Assembly (NCBI RefSeq): GCF_007565055.1
Contig: NC_044551.1
Location: forward strand, 100,216,266 to 100,280,265
Length of the DNA stretch: 64,000 bases
Direction: 5' to 3'
Source of the DNA: Rhinopithecus roxellana
Taxonomy: Eukaryota > Chordata > Mammalia > Primates > Cercopithecidae
Each line of letters starts with the position of its first letter. Position 1 is the stretch's first letter. Below, one piece after another: positions 47,500 to 58,689 of this stretch. The translations under genes were made by a program, and so were the position numbers. Below the pieces are notes generated by a model. That model saw nothing but the letters and a program-made list of their open reading frames with translations, was not told the DNA's origin and made no database searches.

Positions 47500-50400
47500 C
47501 CTCATGCTTATAAGTGAGAAGATATGATGTTTGGTTTTCCATTCCTAAGTTTCTTCACTTAGAATAATGGTCTCCAACTCCAGGTTGCTGTGAATGTCAT
47601 AATTTCATTCCTTTTTAAGGCTGAATAGCATTTCATTTTCTTTATCAACTCATTGGTTGACAGGCATTTAAGTTGGCCTCATTTTTTCACAGTTGTGAAT
47701 TGTGCTGCTGTAAACATGAATGTGCAAGTGTCTTTTTCATATAATGACTTTTTTTCTCTGAGTAGATACCCATAGTGGGATTGCTGGATCAAACACCAGT
47801 TTTACTTTTTGTACTTTAAGGAATCTCCACACTGTTTTCCATAGCGGTTGTACAAGTTTACATTCCCACCAACAGTGTAAAAGTGGTCCCTGTTCACTAC
47901 ATCCTCACCAACATCTATCATTTCTTGATTTTTTAAATTATGGCCATTTTTGCAGGAGTGAGGTGGTATCTCATTGTGCTTTTGATTTGCATTCGGTTTT
48001 GAGTATTTTTTTTCATGTTTGTTGGCCATTTGTGTATCTTCTTTTGAGAATTAGCTATTCATGTCCTTTGCTTACTTTTTGATGGGATTGCTTGTTTTTG
48101 GATTTTCTTTCTTGCTGATTTGTTTCAGTTGCTTGTAGATTTTGGATATTAGCCCTTGGTCAAATGCACAGTTTGCAAAGATTTTCTCCCACTCTTGTGT
48201 TGTCTGTTTACTCTGCCATTTCTTTTGTTGTGCAGAAGCATTTTCGTTTAATTAAGTCCCATCTATTTATCTTTGTGTTTGTTGCATTTGTTTTTGGGTT
48301 CTTGGTCATGAAGTCTTTGCCTAAGCAAAGTCTAGAAAGATTTTTCTGGTGTTGTCTTTTATAATTTTTAAGTTGCAGGTCATAGATTTAAGTCTTTCAT
48401 CCATCTTGAGTTGATTTTATGTATAAGGGGAGAGATGAGGATTCAGCTTCATTTTCCTGCATGTGGTTGCCACTTATCCTACCATTATTTGTTGAGCAGC
48501 ATGTTCTTTTCCATTTCATTTTTGTTTGCTTTGTTCAAGATCAGTTGGCTGTAAATATTTGGCTTCATTTCTGGGTTCTGTATTCTGTTCCATTGGTCTA
48601 TGTGCCAATTTTTATACCAGTATCATGCTGTTTTGGTAACTATAGCCTTGTATTATAGTTTGAAATTGGGCAATGTTATACCTCCAAATTTTTTCTTTTT
48701 GGTTAGTCTTACTTTGGCTATGTGGGCTCTTTTTTGGTTCTATATGAATTTTAGGATTGTTTTGTCTAGTTTTGTGAAGAATACGTTGTGGTGTGATGGG
48801 AACTGCATTGAATTTATACGTTGTTTTTGGCAGTATGGTCATTTTCACAATACTGATTCTACCTATTCATGAGCATTCCCGTTTGTTTGTGTTTGTTGTC
48901 TATGATTTCTTTCAGCAGTGTTTTGTAGTTTTCCTTGCAGAGATTTTTCAACCTCTTTAATTAGGTATATTCCTAAGTTTTTGTTTTGTTTTGTTTTTGT
49001 TTGTTTGTGGCTGTGGTAAAAGGGGTTACATTTTTGATTTGATCCTCCACTCGGTTGTTGGTGGTGTACAGCAGTGCTACTGATTTTTGTACATTGAGTT
49101 TGTATCCTGATCATTGATCAGATCCAGAAGCTTTTTGGATCAGGTTTTAGGGATTTTTAGGTATATGATCACAATCTTGGCAAACAGTGACAGTTTGACT
49201 TCCTCTTTACCAGGTTGGATGCTCTTTATTTCTTTCTGCTGTCTTATTACTCTGGCTAGGACTTCCAGTACTATGTTGAATAGAAGTGATGAAAGTGGGC
49301 ATCCTTGTAGTGTTCCAGTATTCAGAGGGAATGCTTTCAACTTTTCCTCATTCAGCATAATATTGGCTGTGAGTTTGTCATAAATGGCTTTTCTTACCTT
49401 GAGATATGTCCCTTCTATGTTGATTTTGTTGATAATTTTAATCATAAAGAGATGCTGGATTTTGTCAAATGCTTTTCCTGTGTCTATTGAGATGATCATA
49501 TGATTTTTGTTTTTAATTCTCTTTATGTGATGTGTCACATCTATTCACTTGCATATGTTAAACCATCCCTGCATCCCTCGTATGATAAACCAGTTGATTA
49601 TGGTGCATTATCTTTTTTATATACTGTTGATTCAGTTAGCTAGTATTTTGTTGAGAATTTTTGCATCTATGGTCATCAGGGATATTGGTCTGTAATTTTC
49701 TCTTTTTGTTATGTCCTTCCCTGGTTTTGGTATTAGGATGATATTGGCTTCATATAATGATTTAGGGAGGATTTAGTAAGATTGGTACCAATTCTTCTTA
49801 CAATACCTGACAGAATTTAGTTGTGTATCCATCTGGTCCTGGACTTTTTTTTTTTTTTTTTTTGGCAATATTTTTATTACTGTTTCAATCTTGCTGCTTG
49901 TTATTGATGTGTTCAGAGTGTCTATTTTCTCCTGATTTAATCTAGGAGGGTTGTATATTTCCAGAAATTTATTCGTCTCCTCTAGATTTTCTAGTATGTA
50001 TGTGTGTGTAATGGATCATTCATAATAGCCTTGAATGATTTTTTGTCTTTCTGTGGTATCTCTGCCATTTTGTTTCTAATTGAGTTTGTTTGGATTTTCT
50101 CTCTCATTTTCTTGGTTAATCTCACCAATTGTCTATCAATTTTTTTTTATCTCTTCAAAGAACCAGCTTTTTGTTTCATTTATCTTTTGCAGGTATTTTT
50201 GGTTCAATTTAATTTAGTTTTGCTCTGATCTTTGTTATTTCTTTTCTTCTGTTGGGTGTAGGTTTAGTTTGTTCTTATTTCTCTAGTTCCTTGAGATGTG
50301 ACCTTAGATTGTCTATTTATGCTCGTTCAGACTTTTTGATGTAGGCATTTAATACTATGAACTTTCTTCTTGGTACTGTTTTTGCTGTATCCCAGAGGTT

Positions 50401-51200
50401 TTGATAAGTTGTATCAATATTGCTCCGTTCAAAGAATTTTTAAATTCCCTTCTTGATTTCATTGTTGACCCAGTGGTCATTCAAGAACAGATTATTTAAT
50501 TTCTATGTATTTGTATAGTTTTGAGTGTAGTGTTCCTTTTGGAATTTTCAATTTTATTCCACTGTGGTCTCAGAGGGTGTTTGATATAATTTCAGTTTTC
50601 TTAAATTTATTGAGACTTGTTTTGTGGCCTATCATATGGTCTATCTTGGAGGATGTTCCATGTGCTGATGAAAAGAATGTATATTCTGCAGTTGTTGGGT
50701 AGAATGTTATGAAAATATACATTAAGTCCATTTGTTCTAGGGTATAGTTTAAATTCGTTGTTTCTTTTTAGACTTTCTGTCTTGATGGCCTGTCTAGTGC
50801 TGTCAGTGGAGTGTTAAAGTCCCCCACTATTATTGTGTTGCCATCTGTCTCATTTTTTGTTTCTAGTAGTAGTTGTTTTATAAATTTGGGAGCTCCCACA
50901 TTAGGTACACATATATTTAGAACTGTGATATTTTCCTATTGGACTGATCCTTTTATCATTATATAACATCCCTCTTTGTCTTTTATAACTGATGTTGTTT
51001 TAAAGTTCGTTTTGTCTGATATAAGAATAGCTACTCCTGCTTGCTTTTGGTGTTCATTTGTATGGAATATCTTTTTTCACCCTTTTACCTTGAGTTCATG
51101 TGAGTCCTTATGTGTTAGTTGAGTCTCCTGAAAACAGCAAGTACTTGCTTAGTCAATTCTAATTCGTTCTGCCATTCTGTATCTTTGAAGTGGAGCATTT
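47500..51200 (-). pseudogene. L1 ORF2 pseudogene (endonuclease, reverse transcriptase, C-terminal)
   Basis: ORF2p supplies the endonuclease and reverse transcriptase of L1. Endonuclease sequence lies at about 50,760-51,180. Reverse transcriptase blocks lie in a 132-codon frame at 49,140-49,538, with IDTGKAFDKIQH and the GTLQGCPLS block. The catalytic FADD box, expected near 49,180-49,200, reads FAKI, so the second and third catalytic-box residues are changed. The C-terminal part appears at 47,802-48,029, beginning MANKHEKKYS. Many stops and shifts occur. Confidence 0.85.
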
Positions 51201-51334
51201 AGGCCATTTATATTCAATGTTAGTATTGAGTTACGAGGTACTGTTTTATTCATGCTACTTGTTTCTTGAATACCTATATTTTATTGGTCCTGTGAGATTT
51301 ATGCTTCAAGGACATTCTATTTTGTCATATTTCA

Positions 51335-52254
51335 AGGTTTTGTTTCAATATTTTGAACTTTTAGCATTTCTTGTAGTGCTGACTTGGAAGTGGCAATTCT
51401 CTCAGCATTTGTCTGAAAAATATTTTTTCTCTCTATATATGAAGCTTATTTTTCTGGATACAAAATTCTTGGCTGACAGTTATTTTATTTGAGGAGGCTA
51501 AAGATAGGACCCCAATCCCTTCTGGCTTATAGGGTTTCTGCTGAGAAATCTGTTAATCTGATAAGTTTTCCTTTATAGGTTATCAATGCTTTTGCCTTAC
51601 AGCTCTTAAGATTATTTCCTTTGTTTTGACTTTAGATAGCATGATTACTGTGTGCCTGGATGATGACTTTTTTGAGATTTATTTCCCAGGTGTTCTCTGA
51701 GCTTCTTGTATCTGGATGTTTAGAACTCTAGTGAGGCCGGGGATGTTTTCCTGGATTATTCCCTCAAATATGTTTTCCAAACTTTTAGATTTCTCTTCCT
51801 CCTCAGGAACACCAATTTTTTTTAGGTTTAGGTATTTAACATAATCTCAAATTTATTGGAGGTTTTGTTCAGTTTTTACATTTTTTTGTCTTTGTCTGAT
51901 TGTGTTAATTAGAAAACCTTGTCTTCATTCCCTGAATTTCTTTATTCTACTTGTTTGATTCTATTACTGAGGCTTTCTAGTGCATTTTGTTTTCCTCCAA
52001 GTGTGTCTTTCATTTCCAGAAATTGTGATTGTCTTTTCTTTATGAAATCAATTTCTGTGGAGCATTTTCATTCATATCCTGTATTTTTTTTTTAAATTCT
52101 TTAAGTTGGTTTTCACTTTTCTCTGGTATTTCTTTGAGTAGCTTAGTAACCTTCTGAATTTCTTTTCTGGCAATTCAGAGGTTTCTTCTTGGTTTGGATC
52201 CATTGCTAGAGAGCTAATGTCTTCTGGGGGTGTTATAGAACCTTGTTTCATCAT
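51335..52254 (-). pseudogene. L1 ORF1 pseudogene
   Basis: The N-terminal start is well kept: a 60-codon frame at 52,072-52,254 opens MMKQGSITPPEDISS and continues with NQEETSELPEKKFRR, typical of primate L1 ORF1p before its coiled coil. Coiled-coil and RRM/C-terminal sequence can be followed down to about 51,335 in other frames. The start at 52,254 is chosen because it matches the family's N-terminus and lies at the 5'UTR junction. Confidence 0.8.
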
Positions 52255-53121
52255 ATTACCAGAATTGCTTTTCTGATTTCTTCTTATTTGGATAGACTAT
52301 TTTAGTGGAAAAATCCGGAACTCAAGCGCTGTTGTTTAGATTCTTTTGTCCCATGGGGTGATCACTTGATGTGGTGCACTCCCTCTTCCCCTGGGGATGG
52401 GGCTTCCTGTGAGCCAGACTGCAGTGATTGTTATTGCTCTTCTGGGTTTAGTCACTCAGTGCGGCTACCAGGCTCTGAGCTGGTGCTGGGGAATGTCTGA
52501 AGAGTTCTGTGGTGTTATCCATCTTCAGGTCTCCCAGCACCTGCTCTGGAGGAGATGGCAGGGGAGGGAAGTAGACTCTCTGAGATTCCTTAGTTGTAGA
52601 TATATTTTGAGTGCTGGTTTTCTCGAATGCTGGTCATACTAGCAATGAAATTGTCATGTGGATAGATTCAAGACCACTGGTTAGCCAGGATGTTGCAGAT
52701 AGTGGAATTAGCTGTTGTTTTCTGCTTCCTTGGAGCTGAGTTGTTCTGTCCTGAGTTGCTGTAGTGTCCTAAATTGGCTGCCCTCAAGCCAGGAGGTGGT
52801 GCTTTCAAGACAGCACCAGACTCCATAATAGAAGGTGAATATAAGCTTGCCTTAAGTTGGCCAGGATAAGTATTTGGGTTTCATAGGCAATGGGCAGGGT
52901 CATAAAGCTCTCAAGGGTTTATGTCTTTTGTGATCAGAGTTTTTCACCTGTTTCACAGAATCTGCAGTGGCCTGCCACTTCTTTCAAAGGATTCTTCTTT
53001 CATTTGGTTTTTCTGGTACACTTCAGGTGGTTCCTGTAGGAGTGGTGTGTCTCCACATGCTGTTCTGTCAGTTCAAGTGGGAGCTGCATGGCAGTCCTGT
53101 CTCCTATCCACCATCTGCTGC
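52255..53121 (-). promoter_or_regulatory. 5'UTR/internal promoter region of the younger L1
   Basis: About 870 bases between the ORF1 start and the L1 5' end, GC-richer than the ORFs. In L1 this region carries the internal promoter. It is old and has lost most CpGs, so activity is unlikely. Confidence 0.6.
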
Positions 53122-53970
53122 CTGTATCTTCTTGGTGAAGTTAATAATTATCTTCTTTGTCTCTTTTAAAGCTTTTGATCTAATGTCTATTTTGTCTGAC
53201 ATGGATATAGCTGTCCCTGCTCTCATTTGGTTGCCATTTGCATAGAATATCTTTTTCCATTCCCTCACTTTCAGTCTTTGACTGTCCTTTAGGTGAATTT
53301 AGTCTCTTATAAAAAGAATATAATTGGGTCTTTTTTTTTTTTTTTTTTTTTTTTAAATCCATTCAGCCACTCCTTGCCTTTTGATCTAAGAATTTAATCC
53401 ATTCACATTCCAAGTAATTATTGTTAGGTAAGTACTTACTAGTGCCATTTGGTTAGTAGTTTTCTGGTCATTTTGTTTTCCTTTCTTCTTCCATTGTTTT
53501 CTTCCTTTGTGGTTTAATGGCTTTCTGTAGTGGTATGCGTTAGATCTTTTCTTTTTATCTTTTATGTATCCATTATAGGCATTTGTTTTTTGGTTACCCC
53601 ATGGCTTACATAAAATATCTTAAGTATAACTGGCTATTATATGCTGTAACAACTTATTTTGATCAATATACAAACTACAGTTTTACACCCCTTCCTCCCA
53701 TGTTTTATGGTTTTAATGTCACAATTTACATTGTTTAAAAATATTGTATCCCTTAATAAATTATTGTAGCTTTAGTTGTTTTTAATAGTTTTGCCCTTTT
53801 ACTTTTATACTACAGATATAATTGATTTACCTACCTCCATTATAGTATTAGTGTGTTTTGTTTTGACAATGAGTGAGCTTTATATTTTCATATGCTTTCA
53901 TGTTACTGATTAATATCTTCTTTTAGTTTGAAGAACCCCCATATAGCATCTCTTTTTTTTTTTTTTTTTT

Positions 53971-53992
53971 GAGATGGAATCTCATTCTGTCT
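53971..53992 (-). mobile_element. Extremely 5'-truncated Alu (micro-insertion)
   Basis: Only about 22 bases of Alu 3' end (complement GAGATGGAATCTCATTCTGT) remain, preceded by 18 T residues at 53,953-53,970. Flanking copies of the target are CCCATATAGCATCTC (53,938-53,952) and CCCTATAGCATTTC (53,993-54,006). They differ by one indel and one substitution, which supports a genuine retrotransposition event. Confidence 0.8.
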
Positions 53993-54404
53993 CCCTATAG
54001 CATTTCTAAGGCAGACTTGGCAGTGACAAACTCTCTCACCTTTTCTTTCTCTGCACGAGTTTTTATCATGCTTTTATTTTTGAAAGACTGAGTGGCTGGA
54101 TATAGTATTCTTGGCTGAAAATATTTTCTTGTAGAATTGTGAATATATCATCTCATTCCCTTCTGTTTTACAAGATTTCTGCAGAAAACTCCAGTCATAA
54201 TTTTATGGGGGTTCTTTTGTATGTAATGATTTTCTTTTCCTTTGCTGCTTTCACAACTGTCTTTATCTTTAATTTTGACAATTTGATTATGATGTGTCTG
54301 AATGTAAGTCTCCTCAAATTCATCTTGTTTGGTGTACTTTGGGCTTTCTGGATTTGTATTTCTATTGTCTTCCTCAGGCTTAGAAAATGTTCTGCCATTA
54401 TTTC

Positions 54405-54709
54405 TTTTTTCTTTTCTTTTTTTTTTTAAGATGGGGTCTTTCTCTGTCACCCAGGCTGGAGTGCATTGGCACAATCTTGGCTCACTGCAACCTCTGTCTC
54501 CTGGGTTCAAGCTATTCTCCTGCCTCAGCCTCCTGAGTAGCTGGGATTACAGGCATATGCCACCATGCCCAGCTAATTTTTGTATTTCTAGTAGAGATGG
54601 GGTTTCATTATATTGGCCAGGATGGTTTTGAACTCCTGACCTCAAGTGATCCACCTGCCTTGGCCTCCCAAAGTGCTAAAATTACAGGCATGAGCCACCA
54701 CACCTGGCC
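54405..54709 (-). mobile_element. Alu (AluS/J-like), minus strand
   Basis: A T-rich tail complement at about 54,405-54,427 is followed by AAGATGGGGTCTTTCTCTGT. The element ends GAGCCACCACACCTGGCC. It sits inside ORF1 of the older L1. Candidate target words are ATTTCTTTT before it and AATCTCTTT after it. Confidence 0.9.
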
Positions 54710-55639
54710 AATCTCTTTGAATACATTATCTGTCTCTGTCTCTCCCTTCTTCTGAGACACCAATAATGTGTACATTGTTATGCTTGATGATGTTCCATAA
54801 GTCTCTTAAACTATGCTCACTTCTTTTCATTCTTTTTTTCTTTTGGCTTTTCAGACCTTATGATTTCCAGTTAACTGTTTTGAGTTTAGTAATCCTTTCT
54901 TCTCCTTGATCTAGCCTGCAAATAAATCCCTCTATTGAATTATTTAGTTTATTTTGTATTTTTCAGCTATATAATTTCTGTTCTTTGTTAAATTTCTCGA
55001 CTTGTTCTTTCTTTGCTCTCTTGACCATGGTGAGCATCTTCACGATTATTATTTTGAGTTCTCTGTAAGGTAAACCACATATCCCCACTTTACTTGGGTT
55101 GTTTATTGAAAACTTATCTTCTTCTTTTATCTGAAATATATCCCCATTTCTTCATTTATCCTGACTCTCTGTGTTGGCTTTTGCATATTAGGTATGACAA
55201 CTACCTCTTCCAGTCTTGTCAAACTAGACTCGTATAGAAGAAAGAGCTCGCTAATCTGTCCAGCCAAAGATTTTAAGGTGCCTCTTGAATCTTTGCATTT
55301 GTCTAGACTGCTGTTTTTGATGGCCCCCTGAAGGTTAGGATGTGCCACATACTGTCAGTATCCCAAAACCAGTAAGGCAGGAGCCAGACTGTCTAGCCTA
55401 CAACTGGTGTGTTGGTGTGTTGAATGTGTGTTCCAGTTTCTCCTATCTTCATGATGAGGCTGAGAACAGGTGCTATCTCCCACTCTCTCTGCACTAAGCC
55501 AGAGAAAGAATTTGTGGTAAATGCCTATACTCACATTCAGGCTGCACCCTCTGATCTTGGGGAGACAGATGCCGAAAGTGGGCCTCTTTATTTTCTGTGG
55601 TCTACGCCAATTAGAAATGCAAAGCCCCATCAATCCCAA

Positions 55640-57200
55640 AGCTAGGTCATTACGGTGACAGTCCCTTGAGTGTGAGCTGTGAAAGTTGTAACACTCAGTG
55701 TATGACCAAAACTCTTTCAGTAAGATCGAGTAGACTTCGATTTATCACTGGGGTGAGTCAGGAGAAAGGCTCATTTTGTGCCAAGCTCTAGCTCAGGCTG
55801 CCAGAGAGCTATTGTTTGTTTGCACTGTTAGCTCCTTGATGCAAATTTGTTAGAAGCCAGGTTATCAAGTAGCCACTGGAAGTATGTGCTATAAGTCCCT
55901 CTGGAGAGAAAATGGGAAATGCCTGTTCCTGTCCCCTTTCTGCACTATTCCAAGGGGGTATAGCCCCTGAAAGTATTTGCATACCTGTTTGAAACCACTT
56001 CTTTGTTTTGTGATCTGAGAGGCTTGCATATGCCTAGTTCATTCTGCTCTAGGGCTAAGAGATTTGGTATGGAATCCTTTGGTAGGTAGCTATAAGAGTT
56101 GGGGTGCTCAATACATGGTATAATCCCCTTCCAGTGAGAAACTGAGAGCTGTGTTTTCAAAACTTCTTCTCTATGCTGCTCCTGAGAGATAAATTCCCTG
56201 CAAGTGCTCGCTTGCCTATATGAAACTATCACTCTTTTGATGGTCTAGAGAGTCTCACATATACTTAGTCTTCTCTGCTCCTAGAGCTAGGAGGTTTGGC
56301 AGGCAGTCCTTCTAGTAAACATATAAAAAGTTGGGGTGTTGATGTATAGACAAATGTCTTTCAGGAGGATTAATAAACCTGGAGTTATCACTAGGTGAGC
56401 CAATGAAAAGGCTTGGCAAGTACCAATCTGCTTTTCAGGCTGTCAGTGGGCTAATACTTGTCTGCCCCTTTAAGTCCCTGAGGCGAGTTAGAAGCTTGGC
56501 CACCAAGTAGCCACTGGAAGAGTCTATCATATACCCTTTCTGGGAAGAAACAGGGAGTTGCAATTTTAAAGCCCCTTCTCTGCACTGTTCCCAGGATATA
56601 AAGCCTTGGAAGCGCTTTTGTGTCCATGTATAAGCATCACCTTTTTCCCCCTGTATTCTAGAGAGACATGCATATGCCCAGTCCCCTCTGCTTCCAGAGC
56701 TAGGAGGTTTAGGAGGCAGTTCTTCAGGTGAAAGCTGTGAAAGCTGTGAAAGCTGGGGCACTTAAAGTATGGCCAATCTCCTTTCAGGCCTGGAATGATC
56801 CCTTGAAGTGAGCCAGGCGAGGGTTGGGCAGAGGGGATGTTGAAGGCTTGAGAGGTGCTGATCTGCTTCTAAGGCTGCCAGTAAGCTAATAGTTGCTTGC
56901 CCCCTTAACTCCCTAATGTAAGTTAATTAGAAGCCAGGCCACCAAGTAGCCACTGGAAGAGTATGTCTTAAGTCCCTTCCTGGGAGAGACAGTGGACTAT
57001 GTTTTTTAAACCTCCTATCTGCACTGCAACTAGAGAATAAAGCTTGTGGAAGTGCTTATGTACCTGCATAAAACCACTGCTTTTTCCCTGTGGTCTAGAA
57101 AGACTCACATGTGTCTCCTATCCTCCATTCTCAGAGTTAGAAACTTAAGAACAAATCCATAGGGAACCTTAGAATTAGGGCTCTATATGTGAGGTCCAAA
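55640..57200 (-). repeat. Tandem units in the older L1's 5' region
   Basis: Three full units of about 0.41-0.45 kb and one partial unit. The phrase AAGTAGCCACTGGAAG recurs at about 55,868, 56,503 and 56,947. A second phrase of the CTGCACT...ATAAAGCC type recurs at about 55,940, 56,168, 56,576 and 57,023. A third, CTCTGCTCCTAGAGCTAGGA or close variants, recurs four times. The copy starting near 56,106 lacks about 200 bases. Units differ by many substitutions, so the array is ancient. In rodents, tandem 5' monomers carry L1 promoter activity. Whether these did is inference. Confidence 0.8.
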
Positions 57201-57499
57201 CCCACACATACATAAGCTTCTCCACAGAGAGAAGCTGGGCATTAGGGATTCTTTTTCCTATTTTATGAGTTAATGACTAGAGCAGGGTCTGCGCCCAAGT
57301 GTGCCTCAGCTTTCCCTACCTGTTTGATGTGGATGTTTTCTCAGTTGCCCAGTGGTTAGTCTCTTAACTGATCTATGACTCTCTCATAGGGAATTGATCC
57401 ATAACTAGATGTTTATTTGGTGCATCCATATGTGGAGGGAGCATCAGGAGTTTCCTTTTCCACCATGTGGCTGATGTCACCACCTGGTCAATTAATTTT

Positions 57500-58680
57500 T
57501 AATACAGTTGCCAAGGTAATTCAAATAAAAAAGGATGGTCTTTTCAACAAATTGTGCTGAGCAACTTGATTCCTATATGAAAAAAAGGAAACTCAAAATG
57601 GATTAATAGACCTAATCTCAAAAGCCAATACTATACAAATTCTTGAGAATATCTAGAATAAAATCTTTGTGGCATTAGAGAAGGCAAAGATGTCTTAGAA
57701 AGGATGCAAGATGCACAAATCATTACAAAATGTAGATAAGCAGGACTTCAAGAAAATTCAAAATGTTTTTCATAATATGCTATTAAAGAAATACATAGAT
57801 AAGCCATAGAATGGGAGAATATGTTCTCAAAATATGTATCTAACAAAGTACTTGAATTTAGAATAGATTTTTAAAAACGATTACAATATATCATAAGAAG
57901 ATAAACAATCAAGTTTTAAAATGGGCAACAGATTTGAGCAGATAATTCACAAAAGTAGATATAAGGATGGCTAAGAAACACACAAATATATGTTCAACTT
58001 TATTGGTAATCAAATAGAAATTAAAACCAAAATGAAACAGTGCTATAAATAAACTAGAATGCCTAAAAGTTTTTTAAAAAATGACAAGACTAAATGTTGG
58101 AGACTTTATGTAGTAACAGGAGCTGTCATACACTGCTGGAGGTAAAAATAACTTTGGAAAAACACCAGTTTCTTAATAAGTAAAAATAAAATACGCGCGC
58201 GCGCACACACACACGCACACACACACACACACACATACACAAGTCAACATTTTCACTCCTAGGAATTTACTGAAGAGAAATATTCATATCAGCTTTACTC
58301 ATAATAGCAAAAAACAGGAAACAACCCAAATATCCATCAGCAAGTGGCTGGATAAATATAATGTATATTTATTCAATAGCATATTACTCTACCTTGAGAA
58401 GAAACACAATAAACTAATAATATAAGGAATGGCATAGAATAATCTCAAAAACAGGCTGAGGAAAAGAAGCCAGACACAAAAGAATATATATTGTATGTTT
58501 CCATTTCAATAAAATTCTAGGAAAGAGAAAATGAAACTATAGTGACAGAAGATTAGTGGTTGCCTGGAACCAGGTGCCGGGAGTTGGGAAATTAAGGGAA
58601 ATTAGCTGGGAAATTCCTTGCCCAGTTTTGAGGGCAAGGAAATATTCTATTTTTAGGTTTTGGTAGATTTTACTTGAGTG
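57500..58680 (+). mobile_element. Old L1 (L1M-like) 3' fragment, plus strand
   Basis: Follows the L1 ORF2 end and L1M 3'UTR, with GGATGGTCTTTTCAACAAAT near its start and CCAAATATCCATCAGCAAGT later. GTATGTTTCCATTTCAATAA and TTAGTGGTTGCCTGGAACCA follow near the 3' end. It contains a CG/CA microsatellite. No intact frame or poly-A tail was seen. Confidence 0.7.
58193..58240. repeat. (CG)n(CA)n dinucleotide repeat
   Basis: An alternating tract: CGCGCGCGCG followed by CACACACACACGCACACACA and more CA. Alternating purine-pyrimidine of this type can adopt left-handed Z-DNA. It also contains most of the CpGs of its neighbourhood. Confidence 0.95.
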
Positions 58681-58689
58681 TCAAATCTC

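Larger units (their letters stand above)
47285..53121 (-). mobile_element. Nearly full-length L1 (L1PB/L1MA-like), minus strand
   Basis: A 5.8-kb L1 with 3' tail complement TTTTTT at 47,285-47,290, 3'UTR to about 47,500, ORF2 (about 47,500-51,200) and ORF1 (about 51,335-52,254). The 5'UTR reaches 53,121, ending in the L1-typical CTCCTATCCACCATCTG. It splits the endonuclease region of an older L1. Flanks are compatible with a degraded duplication of about 11 bases (CTGCATTCT before, CTGTATCTTCT after). ORFs are broken by stops, so it cannot move. Confidence 0.88.
53870..55150 (-). pseudogene. L1 ORF1 pseudogene of the older element
   Basis: The RRM/C-terminal part is readable in a 67-codon frame at 54,195-54,398 (IQIQKAQSTPNKMN and RHIIIKLSKLK), characteristic of ORF1p. 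Coiled-coil sequence continues on the other side of the Alu insertion, about 54,720-55,080. Broken by the Alu, by a micro-Alu insertion downstream, and by stops. Confidence 0.75.
53122..57480 (-). mobile_element. Older L1, minus strand, 5' half
   Basis: Continues the element interrupted at 47,284. From left to right it has the remaining endonuclease (53,130-53,430), a spacer, ORF1 (about 53,870-55,150, with an Alu inside) and a long 5' region of about 2.3 kb reaching ACCATGTGGCTG near 57,470. The 5' region contains tandem units. The continuity of endonuclease sequence on both sides of the younger L1 is what shows that these halves are one element. Confidence 0.8.
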
